Shown here piece by piece: positions 21,809-33,439 of a DNA stretch of 64,000 bases. Source of the stretch: Chaetomidium leptoderma (taxonomy: Eukaryota > Ascomycota > Sordariomycetes > Sordariales > Chaetomiaceae). The position numbers were made by a program, and so were the translations under genes. Where the stretch lies: positions 1-64,000 of the forward strand of contig MU856877.1 in NCBI GenBank assembly GCA_033296705.1, read 5' to 3'. Position 1 is the stretch's first letter, and every line of letters starts with the position of its first letter. The notes beneath the pieces were generated by a model. The model was not told where the DNA came from. It saw nothing but the letters and a program-made list of their open reading frames with translations, and made no database searches.

Positions 21809-22926
21809 ATGGCCGGCAAGGGGATGAAGAGCCTCGGCGAGGCCATGAGAGGCTTGAGTCTGGCAGCAGCACAGCCGTGCAGGACACTACCGGTTTGTTT
21901 TATTCCTCGGGCCGGTTCTGGGATAGGCAGGCGACTGATGACTGGGGCATCTGGTGCAGGCCCGGCAAGCTTCCATGGCGTGCAGTAGGTCAATGGCAAC
22001 GGCAGTCGACACCAAGCCCGCGAACATCACACGATCCGCCACCGAGGCGTGGAATCCCAGTACGTGCTCCGCCTATGGTCAACTACCTTACCGACTAGCT
22101 GGTTGGTCCCTTGTACGCTTTTGGACTTTGCTAACGGGCGTCCGCAGTAACTACCGTCCCCCTCACCATCCACGCTTTCCCCACGCTCGAACCGCGCTCG
22201 CTCGAATACTGGTCGACCAAGCACCTGCACGTCCCGCTGCGTCGCGATATCCTCCATCTGGCCGTGGTCTACGAGGGCGACAAGACACGGCAGGGCACGG
22301 CGTCGTCAAAAACCCGCTTCGAGGTCCACGGCGGGCACCGCAAGATCCGCCCGCAAAAGGGCTCCGGTCGCGCGCGTGCCGGCACGAGACAGTCCCCGCT
22401 GTATCGCGGCGGCGGCAAGAGCTTCGGCCCCAAGCCGCGCGACTTCAGCACCAAGCTCAACCGCAAGGTGTACGACCTGGCGTGGCGCACCGCGCTGTCG
22501 TACCGGTACCGCCGCGGCGAGCTGATTGTGACCGAGGACGGGCTGGAGCTGCCGCTGCCCGAGGACTTCCTCCAGCTGGCCGAGTCAGGCGCGCTCGGCC
22601 GCGAGCTCGAGGACGGCTTCATCCGCAAGTACGTCTCGGAGCTGCTGACGACGCTGCAGTGGGACAAGGACCACGGCCGCACCACCTTCATCACCGGCGA
22701 CAGGCGGCCGAACCTGTTCACGGGCCTGGAGATCGCCGGAGAGAACGGCCGGGCGCTGGAGCTGGAGGACGTCGACGTCAAGGACCTGCTGGAGACGGGC
22801 CGCATCGTCATTGAGCGGACCGCGCTGCGGGAGATGATCAAGGAGCACTCGTGCGATCTGGTTTCGCGCGTGGCGGTCAAGGGGCTGGAATCGAAGCCGG
22901 CGCTGGGACAGGTGTGCGTCCGGTAA
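21809..22926 (+). CDS. Mitochondrial large-subunit ribosomal protein uL4m
   Basis: Exons 21809-21892, 21960-22059 and 22148-22926 (phases 0 and 1) give 320 residues. The start MAGKGMKSLGEAMRGLSLAA and the following ARQASMACSRSMATAV form a presequence. The uL4 domain follows: LHVPLRRDILHLAVVYEGDK, KTRFEVHGGHRKIRPQKGSG, ARAGTRQSPLYRGGGKSFGP and RDFSTKLNRKVYDLAWRTAL. The glycine/basic loop reaching toward the peptide tunnel is intact. The family (yeast YmL6) binds the mitochondrial large-subunit rRNA early in assembly. The two short 5' exons are supported by good donors, acceptors and phase. Confidence 0.93.
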
Positions 22927-25220
22927 GGAGGGGGACGGGGGCTGCATAGCTAAGGTAGATGGGATTTGTACTGTACTATAATTCCTTGGACGCCGTGGGG
23001 CGCCCTGGAAAGGGACTGTTGCCGTGTACAGCAGCTGTAAAATGTAACATTCTATTTTGAAGCCGGGCAGTTTGAACTTTGAGGCGCGCGTACCCTGCTG
23101 GTTCTGATCATCGTCTCACTGTCTCAATGTCTCCAACATCCTGCTGCATGTGTAAATTCAAGATAACACGACCCACGCGGTGACACGGGCCTGGTGAATG
23201 TTGACCTGTGGTCCGACCGTTTCGAGATCATCGCTCTGTTTCAGGGAAGCTGCTGTGAAATCATGGCCTGCAGGCACCAGGCCCAGCTGCCCAGGCCCGC
23301 CGTCCGAACTTTGCCAACCCCTTGCTGTGTGGGTGTGGAATGGCTCAGCACTGCACTGTGTGATCACTGTGATGGGACGCGACGGGCTGTGGAGCGCCCA
23401 AGCCCCACTTCCAGGTTCTTTGCAGATTTGTAGACGTGCACAGACCACCGACGTTGGTTATTTAAGAATCGCCCAGCTCCCCAGATCTCCTCTTCTTCTC
23501 TTTTTCTTTTCTCCATCCAAGTGCAGGGGTTTTACGTGTATCAGTGAGGATTCGTCCGAGATCACGTTTTTGCTAGTTGAAAACTACATACCTGACCGCT
23601 CCTAGTCGGCCTAGGCTGGCTGGGGAATTTTTGGAAAATCACACATTTCTCGCCAAGAGAAGCATTACTCTCTCTTTCGTTGCCAACGCTTGCTTGCCGA
23701 GCGTGGCAAAGAAGGATGGACTGCAGCAAGGTGTGGATTGGTGCATGGATGGATGGATGGATGGAGAGGGAGATGATTTGAGGGGCTGGTTGAAAATATG
23801 GATGGATTTCGAAATCGCCCCCGGGTTTTGGCAACATTTCCGCGCCCGACGCCAATCATAGCTGTTCAGAAAATGCGGTTTGGCTTGGGAACGAGGTGGT
23901 GAGAGGATTGGGCCCGCGACAGTGGTTGCCCGATGAGTCAGGCGGTGGTGGTCACTCGGTCGCACAACGTGTCAGACTTGGTTGAGGACGGCATTTTTTT
24001 GGATTCTAATCTATCTGGCTCTCAAACACCGCCCTCGGTCTCTGTTCTTTGTGTATTGTTGATGGGCTTCGTTGGAGGCTTCTTGTGTGCTGCAAGGTGC
24101 CGACCGCGGATAAGGTCCGTTCTCCTTCCCCGTTATTGAGCAAGAACAGCAGCAAGGAGTCCAGGTACGAATTTGGCACCGGAGAGATACATAGTACATA
24201 GTATTTAGACCTACCAGCCATCTTCTACTTTTGCAAACACAGCTGGCCGCAGCTCTAACTTTTCGCATGATGTCCTGCGAACCCAATGTCCTGCAGAGGC
24301 GATCACCGGGCAGATTTTGGGATTGCAGGGTCGGCCCCACACTTCGCCCTGTTCCAAGGATGGGGGCCTGTTGAGGACGGGGGAACAATCGCCGGTGAGT
24401 CTTGTTGCTTCTCGGCCTAAAATATGGTTACAGAGGGTACCCCGCCGAGCATGACATCTTCACGGCCAATTGACCTTGAAATGAAGTTTGAGAATGTCGG
24501 AAAACGCTCTATTGTACTCTCTAGAATGGGCCAAACTGAATGCGATGAATCGGAGGTCGCCGGGCCGTAAAAGAGTGTCAAGGCAGGGAAGCCGGGAGTC
24601 TGATAAACCCGATTGGCTGTTCTGCGGAGAAAGTCGAGGCAGAAGAAAGTTTCCGCACGGTGCCGCCATCCTGGGGAGAAGCACAGGCGGGCTGGGCAAC
24701 GGACCCACACGCTACCTCCAAATGAAGGGCGCCTCCTCTCTCATCAGCCTGTCCCGATCTTCACCCCATCATCATCGAGAAACCTCCTCTCACTCAACCC
24801 CATTTTAATCGCCCAGCGCCACTACGAGGCCCGCGATCCGCGCCGACATCGATTCGATACTTCCGAACCCGCTCCGTCAATTCACAGCAGCCTCTGGATT
24901 CGAATTTCTGTCGCCCGCCGATTGCAGGAGGAGCGTTGGTGGATTGGAGGCTCGGTGATTGCCGTCGTCTGCGTTTTTCGCGCGACTTGTCACGACCGCC
25001 TCTTCACCCCTCCCTCCTCTCGCATCGCTTCCTTTACGGAGCATCGCAAAGAAATCCGTCTTTCCTTCCGACCGCCGTTTTCTTTGCCGCACCACCCCCG
25101 AGCGACCGTCGCGGACGGGTTTTTCTTTGTTCGGCTCGCCACTCGCCAGCCGACCATCGCGCCAAGATTTTCGCACCCGCCCACTCCGACATCACCGCAT
25201 TCGCGCATCCTCGGTCCATC
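22927..25220. other. Intergenic region upstream of Med19/Rox3
   Basis: About 2.3 kb. A (GGAT)n run is at about 23744-23766. The last ~500 bp before 25221 are C/T-rich and look like a leader or promoter. No gene, tRNA or transposon remnant is supported. Confidence 0.5.
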
Positions 25221-26429
25221 ATGTCCTGCCACCCTCAGACACCGCAAAGTCCTTCCCAGTTCTCTCCCAACGCGAGCGACCTGGTGATGAGCATGACCGG
25301 CTCCGTAGTGTCGACCACGACCACGCTGCCGACCCCCGCCCACAGCGTCAACGGAAGCTCGATTCCTTCGGAAATGACCAACGACACCGCCATGGGAGAT
25401 GACTCCCCGCACAAGCGCAAGCGAGAAGTCGGTGACATGGGCGACAGAGCGCAGAAGAAAGTTCACGTCGAGGACCGCAATCTTGGTATTGACGACCTCC
25501 ATTTGGATGTCGGCGAGAAATACCTTGTTTGCAGATCTCGTAAGGCTCCCTTCTACCTGTTCAAAAGTGCCGGCGATCCCCGCCGCCGCTGCAACAGCAG
25601 CAGCAACAGGCGTTCCCACTTCGCTCTTACAATGGCGAATGTGGTCCGCTATGCTCTTTTTGATGGTGACGTGTGGGAGCCCAGAAAAATGCTGGCTTCC
25701 TTGATTTTTCTACAGAGCCTTGGTTAACATGTTGACTCTCCAGCGCGCCCTCTGCCGCGGCCTCAAATCTCTGAAGATCTCTTCGAGAGGTATGGCTTGA
25801 CAGAGCTCGCTATCGAAGTTGCCCGGGTGCTTCCCAACGGCGAAAAGAATGCGCTTAGGAAAACGTACAAAGGCCACATCAAGAAGCTTGGTGTCCAAGG
25901 CCACTTCGACGAGGTCAAGGAAGATCCCGACCGCGAAAACGGCTTGATTTGGCTCTTGAGGACACCTGAAGATGTTTGGGACGCCACGTGGGTCAGGGGC
26001 CAGCATATCTCCGATGGCTTCAGCAACGAGGCGCGGCAGAAGCTATCCAAGGCTATGGCCATGAGCAGAGGCATCGTGCCCGCCCCGCTCTGGGATAGTT
26101 CGGTACTGGGTGAGCTCGGTCCCAGAAAGAGTGACAAGCAGCCACTGTCGGCCAGACCGACCGCGCCCAACACCCCCCTTCCCTCTGCAGGTCTGCAAGG
26201 CCTGCCTAGGGCCAGGGTGGGCACACCGCTCGCACAGGATGCAGCCAGGGCCAAGCGAAACATCAAGAAACGGAGCTACGGTGATAGCAGCTTCGACGGC
26301 TACGGCGACGGTTTCCCGGATGACGAGACCGGCGCTGACACGGGCTACTCGACCGGAGAGGGCAGCGACATGGTCTCTGGCCAGAAGCGCAGAAAAAAGG
26401 TGCTCATCAACGGCTATGATCCTGTCTGA
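25221..26429 (+). CDS. Mediator subunit 19 (Rox3 family)
   Basis: Exons 25221-25539 and 25744-26429 (GTAAGG...CTCCAG, phase 1, 204-bp intron) give 334 residues. The fungal Rox3/Med19 core is clear: PRPQISEDLFERYGLTELAI, PNGEKNALRKTYKGHIKKLG, LSKAMAMSRGIVPAPLWDSS and VLGELGP. The first ~85 residues are Ser/Thr-rich and disordered, and a basic segment (SPHKRKREV) may be a nuclear-localisation signal. The C-terminus has SGQKRRKKVLINGY, another basic cluster. Med19 is a head-module-associated Mediator subunit that bridges regulators and RNA polymerase II. The open frame continuing past the donor is intron. Confidence 0.9.
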
Positions 26430-27777
26430 TGAGAGAGACCTTTGCTGACTAGAAAGAAACAGGTGCATCCTGCCAACCAGTCGTTCGCCAACCAAGTCCG
26501 GCAACCGGCCTATGGCTCTGGCATCACTGGTATCTAGGGGGTTACCGCTGCCAAATCGTGCAGCCAGTCTGTTGAGCCACGCCGTGGCTGTGGCAGTGGC
26601 AGACCCCGCCTGCAACGCACTTAGAAAAGCCCGCCTGATCAGTTTTCAGGGTGATACCTGGTGACCCGGTTGACACAAGACATCTCTCGCAGCAAAGCAG
26701 AGCAACTCCCCCCGCATTTTGTCCTGCGCGCTATCGAAGTCGAGAGAAGAGGCGACAACCGAGACGGAACAAAGACGGTCAGAAGTTTTTTTTTGGGCTT
26801 GCGGAGTGCCGGCGGGAGGCGATCGGAAGAAAAAGGAAGATGGGGGCTACGACGACTCATTGTGTGTGTGTGATGGAGAGGTTGGGTCCTCCCACGCATC
26901 ACAGAGTGGATGCATGCCCCCTCACCGCCTCACAGCTCGCCCTTTTTTTTGGGCAGCTGAGGTTGGCTTATATTTGCATTTTGACGAACATTGAGCATGG
27001 CGTTGGGGTTTGGCTTTTTTTTTGCGGTCCCGAGAATGAGAGGGCCTGGCTATACTGCTGGGATGGTTCTTGCATTTCGGACCCCGGGGGCATTGCGTCG
27101 TGCCGATATAGGCTTGGCTTGGCTTGACGACGACACGGGCAGACGAAAGATGGTTTTGTTACGTGCGGTCAGGGAACCGACGACGATTATGGCCGGACAG
27201 CAGCGGATGATATCATGGGCGAGGAACCTTGCTATACGCCTATCTATGGTTTTATGCCTGCAGCCACTTCTGAGCTGGGCTGATATAGACGGTGAATATA
27301 AGCAATAATGATGCAGCGAGTAGCTGATCGTTCCTCTACTTGTTTTTGCGCACGGTTGATGTTTGGGACACCGGAGAACTTGGTGTATGTCCTTGACTTG
27401 GTCTGTCCCTTGCACTTGGATATGGAACCAAGCAATCATTCCATGAACACGACTGCCGAGCCCCATTCCGTGCATACGGCAATGCAAAGCTACGGCGTCG
27501 TCTTGTTCCCATCCCTTGGCGGATCGCTCCTCTCCCTCCGCGCCCTTGCATCAATCACCCCTAAACCCAGCCCGTTTTCGTGTTTGGTGAACCAATACAC
27601 ATTAAAATTACTCGCATGCTAAGAAGGTAAAGAAAGGCAGGTAAGGAACTCATCAAGGTTGGTTTTATCAACAACAGCCAAAACCACTCGTTTATCATGG
27701 GATAAGCAAACTCAACGCAACCCCCCCCCCTTCTTTCCCCCCCCCCTTCTTTCTTTTCCCCCTTCCCTCCCTTTCCC
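26430..27777. other. Convergent intergenic region
   Basis: About 1.35 kb between Med19 and the hydrolase, both pointing into it. The far end (27720-27777) is a long C/T tract that lies just past the hydrolase stop codon. No gene seen. Confidence 0.5.
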
Positions 27778-29909
27778 TTATTTAATCAAGCCCTCCTCCC
27801 CAACCATCCCTCCTCCCCCCCTCCCCTCCATAACAACCCTCCTCGACGCGTCCTCCCGAACCCAATCCGCAATCCTCTCCCCGACATCCCCCACCAGCGG
27901 CTCGTAATGCGGGCCCGGCATGAACAGACCGCAGTGGGCGCCCACTTCGTCGACGCCCTCCATGTAAATCTCGACCCACGTCGGGTCGCCGTTGTTGTTG
28001 TTGTTGTCGGATTTGGACGGGACCATGCAGAACTTTCGGAGGCGGGGCGTCTTCTGCTTCTTCTTGGTCTTTTTCTTTTCCTCGGCGCCGTCGTCGTCCT
28101 CCTCCTCCTCCTCGTCGGGATGGTGGTGATGTTCGTCCCGCTCTGATTGTTGTTTTTGTTGTTGTAGGAGTAGTTTCGCTTGTTTCTTTTCGAGTTTGAC
28201 GGCCTTGCGCTGTTGCTTATCCAAAGCCTTTTGGCGGTCTTTGATGGCTTTTTCGCGGGCCTTGACGGCTTGCGAGTAGGTCTTTTGGGCGAGCTTGAAG
28301 GCCTTTTGGGCTTGTTTGCGGGCTTCTTTGTCCGGGATGGCGTCGAGGTCTGGCGTTGGGGGAGGGGAGGGGAGGTCGGGGATGGCGGGAAGGCTGGGGT
28401 CGTCCTGGGGAGTTTCGTCGTCGAGGGTTGTTGGTTCTGTTACGGACTTGTTTTCCTCGTTTTTGGAGGACGATTCAGCCGGCTCCGGCTCGGGCTCGGG
28501 CATCGGGTCGAGTATTTGGAGGCTGTCCCGCCGCTGCCCATCGCTGTACTCCTCGATTGATATCCTTGGGGTTGGTGCCCGAGAACCCTCGGCTGACTTT
28601 CTTGGGGACCGGACTGGTGAGTGATCTTCCAGTGATGACCTGTCGGGGTTTCCGCGTACATCCGAGTGCCTCGGCGATTGGTTTGGCGATGCCGGCTTGG
28701 GCTTTTTGATCACTCCTGTCGAGACGGTGTAGTAGTTGGCGAACCGGACGCGGACGGGGTTTGTCCCGCTTCCTCCTGACTGATGGTAATCGTCGACATC
28801 CTCTAGTCTCCTGAGCAGCTTGTACCTGGACCTCAGCTCGGGGTAGTCCGCCAGACACGCGCCAAATTCGAGGTGAGATAGGATGTGGTTCGCGGCGGCT
28901 GATACGAGATTCTCTTCCTTGTGCTTGGTTGCAAAGTGAACAATGTTTTTGAACCAGCCGCGGTCTACAAAGGCAACATCGTTCACAAAGGGAGGGTCGA
29001 AGTAAGGGTCAGAAGAGTTGGGGCCCGAAGAAGCCAGCGAGTTTGTTGGATACGGCATGATGGCAGGAGAGAGAGACCCTAGAGGGGGGGATACCTCCGA
29101 ATAGATGGATGGGTCCGGCGACAGCCTGTGTGGTTGCGTGGGCGTGGGCGTGGTATACTCGGTCTGTGTATCCCCCTCCGGCAGCGATGGGCTAGGTGCC
29201 GGCCGGAAGAGGCTGGCGATGCCGGAAACCACGATGCCCGGATGGAGACCGAGCAGTGGGGCGTCAAGAGAGATGGTGCCTAGGATCCGGTGGCGGAAGG
29301 GAGACGAGGCATTGTATGGGCCTTGGTTTGACTGTTTTAACCGAGTCAGCTTGTCTCGCTCCAGTGGCGATGATGCTGGGGAAGCCATACCAGTAATACC
29401 ACATCTGCAGCCAACAGACCGCCCATGGAATGCCCTATAAGCACCACATCGGTGGTGGGGGACTCGTGGGGTGCCAGCCACTTGCTAAAGTTTTCACAAG
29501 CAACATCGATAGACTTATAGGTCTTATACCGGGGGTAGATCTTGGTGTGAATGGCATGGGTCTCTGCCAGGAGCCCTTTCAGGAAGCTGTGCACATGGGC
29601 TGGGAAGGACCGGAAAGACGAGTTGTTGCCCATGAATCCGTGGATGTAAACAACCAGGAGTCTCCGTCTGTGGCCATCCTCGGAGCCGTCATCGGTCGAC
29701 GGCACCAAGGACTGGGTCGACGACGTCCGGGGGTCTCGGGAGGCCCACCGTGGTGTTGCAGGGCTGTTCGGGCCGTTCTTCGACATCATCTCTAGAGCGC
29801 CAAGCGGCGAGCGGGGGCCACCGGCAGCACCGCCGCGGACCGGGAGCGTCGAAGACTCGGAAGCGGAAGCGGAAGCGGAAGCCGGGGTCGGCGTCGGTGC
29901 CCACTGCAT
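27778..29909 (-). CDS. Alpha/beta hydrolase (lipase-like) with coiled-coil insert
   Basis: Exons 29909-29391 and 29331-27778 (GTATGG...GCTGAC...CAG, phase 0) give 690 residues. The hydrolase core has the oxyanion-hole region LLVVYIHGFMGNNSSFRSF and the nucleophile elbow LIGHSMGGLL with Ser161, followed across the splice by RILGTISLDAPLLGLHPGIV. A long low-complexity part follows, including a Lys/Gln/Ala-rich coiled coil (about residues 508-565). The chain ends with a conserved-looking segment, WVEIYMEGVDEVGAHCGLFM then GPHYEPLVGDVGERIADWV, where His in AHCG or GPHY is the candidate catalytic His. This resembles DUF676/PGAP1-like fungal hydrolases. The substrate is unknown. The first residues carry an Ala-Ser repeat. 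Confidence 0.85.
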
Positions 29910-31410
29910 GACGTCAGAGCTCGTTTGCTGGGTTGTTGTGTGCTGTCGGGTCGGGGTGGTTCGCGGGGTCCCGAGCTAAACCATAACACTTTTAGCCTTT
30001 TAGGTTGCTTATGTGGCTGCTCCAGGGTTTCCGGAAGTCTGGGTATTTTTCTTTGTCAAAGAACGAAGTTATTAATAATGGGCTCAACGGCGACTGCCGT
30101 TTGTTGCGCCCGAAAGTTGGAGAAACGCCGACCCCACTTCCCGCGAGCGATCTCAGGCACAGCCAGGGGGCGAGACGGGACTAACGGGTGTATCGGTAAT
30201 GTACATACACGGATACGGTAATAATAGTTACGACCTGCATCTGATCTTGATCCAACCTGGAAGTTTCCGCCCCTGGGCCCTGGGAAGTCTATTCATCAGG
30301 GATCGTTGCCCAGGAGCTGTTCGGTGGCTCGGCGAGATCCATAAAACAATCCATAAAACTATGTTTCCAATACGGAGCCCATGCCCACGTCTGTGAAACA
30401 GGAGAAGGGTCTCTCATGCTTGAGGGCATGCATTATTACCCCCTCAGAGGCGATCCCTTGTTCAAACACCCAAATCCTCCGAATCCGACCTTTGGTAGCA
30501 CAACCGCAATCTCATGCCGACTCACTATCGAATCGCGCATGGGAACTTCTCGTGTCGTGGAACGACAGCAGCAGCAGTGGGGGGTTCAGGGCTGACACAG
30601 GCAGACGGGACCAAGGAGGAGACAAATCTCGTGTTTTCCTTCGGAAAGCAGGCAATCGGCGGGATGGAGTGGGCATCCTGGCCCCCAAGTCCCGGCCAAT
30701 GGGGGTGTCTGACGTCCGCATTCCTGCATCGGCGTTGATACGACGATTGGCCAATGGCGGCTTGGGTGCTGGAGGAAAAGCCGGACTGCCCAACGAAGCG
30801 AGATTGGCAGCGCGGGTTCAGGCCTGATATCCACGACTGTTGAGCGGAGTTCGCTGTCTGGGCTCAGTTTGGACCGGCAGATTAAATTAAAATACATCTC
30901 TGGCCGGGTGGCCGCCGGGAGGACGCTGTGGGAGAGGGTTTTAGTTATCCACGCGACGCTGCCCGTTCGCGCGCCGCCTTCTTTTCTTCTTTTTGTCCCG
31001 CCCAACAAGTTGTTGTCAGGCGTGCTGGTTCAAGTTTGACCTCCTCCAGCGTCGCTGACATGTGGAGCGAGCGGGTGAGTCGATAAGCAATCCGGTACCC
31101 TGCATTCACCAACGTCCAGTTTTTGGTTGACAAGAAGGCTCGGTTAAAGTCGAATTTCCCGTTTTCTTTTGACAAGACGGACGAGATGATGGGTTGATCT
31201 CGGCCATGACGAGCCGACTGTTCCAGATCACCCAGCACAGCCAGCTTCGACTTTACGAGCCGCAGCCATCCACGAGTCCATCGACGGGGCTCACGGGGCT
31301 ATCGAATACGGGGACCGGGCTCTGAAGCCTGCCATTCGTGCCCACCGCCGACGCTCTCTCTTTTTTTGGCTGCTCTTGCCCACATTCGTTTCCACCGCCA
31401 CGCAAGCGCC
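29910..31410. promoter_or_regulatory. Divergent intergenic region, hydrolase / membrane protein
   Basis: About 1.5 kb between divergent genes, so it carries both promoters. Short open frames (for example minus strand 31238-30945) show no motif. No RNA gene or repeat recognised. Confidence 0.5.
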
Positions 31411-32938
31411 ATGACTAACCAAGGCGATGGCAGCGGGCCTTCACTCGCTCAGGCCCGCAACACCCGCCACAACCATAACCACGACCTCAACCACCAACAT
31501 CTGCATTTGCACCGACACCGTCGCTTGCATCTCCCCGGGGCCGACAACGCCTCGCCACACATTCGTTCACCACCAAACGAGAAGCTGCATGGCCGCCAGG
31601 TCGTCATCGTCCAAACTGTGTCGGTCGTCCATTACATCGATGCCACGGGCGCAGTCACGAGCGTCGAGACCCTTCGTTCTGATCCCGTCGCACCAACTCC
31701 GCTAGACCCTTTGGCAGGTGTCACCGCTGCCCTCTCGGCTCTCGGTGACGCGTTGCCCAGCGTGTCTCTCCCTGGCATAATCCCCGGTCTTATCGATGGC
31801 GCGCCATCGTCCACAACCTCAACTTCCGCCGAGTCGGAGACGTCATCATCATCAACCTCCTTGTCTGCGTCCTCAGAGACGCTGACGTCCACTCCTTTCG
31901 GCAGCCCGTCGTCTGCTTTTCCCACGCTCTCTGGGGTTTTTAACTCCTCGTCAAGTGTGTCTCTCGCTTTGACTCGTCGTTCGTTGACCATCCGCTAACA
32001 GTCGTCTGGTAGCACAAATCCAGTCGCTCTTTAGCAACCACACGATAGGACTCTTCTCGAATTCTACACGAACGTCGTCCTCTTCTCTTTCCACATTCGC
32101 TTCTACTTCAACCAAGAGCAGCAGCTCTCTATGGACTTCCACGACCGAATCCAACGTCCCAACGATTGCGGCCGGCGGAGGCGAGGACAACGCAAATGCC
32201 GGCGCCGGCGCCCAGGCCCCGGTTCCTGTTCCCATGGACCCCACTCCCGAACCCCCCGCTGGACTCACTCCGGAAACTCGAAATGCTGTCGTCGGGGGGG
32301 TCGTTGGTAGTGTTGCCGGCATCGCGCTCGTTGTCCTGGCACTCATGTATTTCCTCAAGTGGAGGAGACAACGGGGCCAGGGCATCATGCTCCTGGGCGA
32401 TGGAGACAGCACGGCCAGGGGCAGGGCCTTTTCTTCGGCTGGACCAGCCAGTCCGAGTAGCGGAAAGGGGATGACGGAGCGGTCGGGTCCGTTTGCGATA
32501 CCATCTGCTCTCGCCAACCTGACGGGTAAACGAGCGATCGACGCGCCTCCCGCCGAACCCGCCACACAGGAGAAGGGGTTCCACAGGGTATCCGGCAAGA
32601 AGCTGATCTCAGTTCTCGAATCCGGTGGGGACGGCTACAGCGACCCGCACGATAGCATCGGTAGCGACTCGTCGTTCTACCGAGACTCGCAGGCGTTTTT
32701 GAGCAGCTCGGGCCAACCACCCTTGCAGCTCGGGTCGCCGATGCGGCCCGTCAGCGGCGTGCCCATCTTTCGAGACGGCCCACAGCGGGCCGCTGTTCAG
32801 GAGCAAAGTCCTCTACCACCCGGCCATCGCCGTTCGGCCTTCCCCACCACTCTACCGATGCCGGATTCCGTTGGCCGCAGCTTCGCATCGCGGGACGGGT
32901 CCCGAGGGTCCGCGTCCCGGTTTACCGAGGACGCATGA
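31411..32938 (+). CDS. Ser/Thr-rich single-pass membrane protein, function unknown
   Basis: Exons 31411-31954 and 32013-32938 (GTGTGT...GCTAAC...TAG, phase 1) give 489 residues. The N-terminus is His/Asn-rich (HNHNHDLNHQHLHLHRHRR) with no clear signal peptide; next comes a short ordered patch (GRQVVIVQTVSVVHYIDATG), then a Ser/Thr-rich stretch of about 100 residues that could be heavily O-glycosylated. One membrane helix lies at about residues 273-296 (AVVGGVVGSVAGIALVVLAL) followed by KWRRQRG. The cytosolic tail (~190 residues) is Ser/Pro-rich with phosphosite-like SDS/SRDGS patches. The layout recalls fungal wall-sensor or SKG6/Mid2-like proteins, but I recognise no named family. A missing 5' exon with the signal peptide is possible. 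Confidence 0.75.
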
Positions 32939-33411
32939 CGGGATTCTTACTCGACCATTCGATTACATTGTACATGGCGCACTATTTATTCAATAATGTC
33001 TGGAACAACGGCGTCAGGGCAGCATAGGGCTGTTTTGGGAAGGTTTGGCCTGTCTGTTGGATACACGCACCACATAGACCATCTCTGTCAGCTGCGGGGC
33101 ACGATAGATGTAGAGACAGGATCAGACTGGCAGCCTTTTTTGGGGTATATTTCGCCCCTCCTTGTTGTGCTGCCCGGGGGATTTGGCGTCGGATTTATGG
33201 GCTTCGTTGTACATATTTGCGGAGGAACAAAACATTATCGGTGCCGAATATACCTGATGGGCATAGACTTGCCCTGACCGACACGATCATCACCGTCGCA
33301 ATGCTCCTCTCAAGCTCACAACAGCAGGTCGTGGTTGTCGTGGTTGTTGCTATTGTTGCTTTGTTGCTTTGTTGCTGTCGAGTTGATGCTGTTGTCGTGG
33401 TCGTCGACTTC

Positions 33412-33439
33412 AAAAAAAAAAAAAAAAAAAAGGGGGGGG
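33412..33439. repeat. A20 then G8 homopolymer junction
   Basis: Twenty A are followed directly by eight G. A GTT/GTC-rich simple repeat lies just upstream (about 33326-33400). There is no adjacent coding sequence to suggest a processed gene copy. Confidence 0.9.

Noticed and set aside
33412..33439. Poly-A as the tail of a retroposed gene copy
   Set aside because: No coding remnant, target-site duplication or element sequence is visible on either side.
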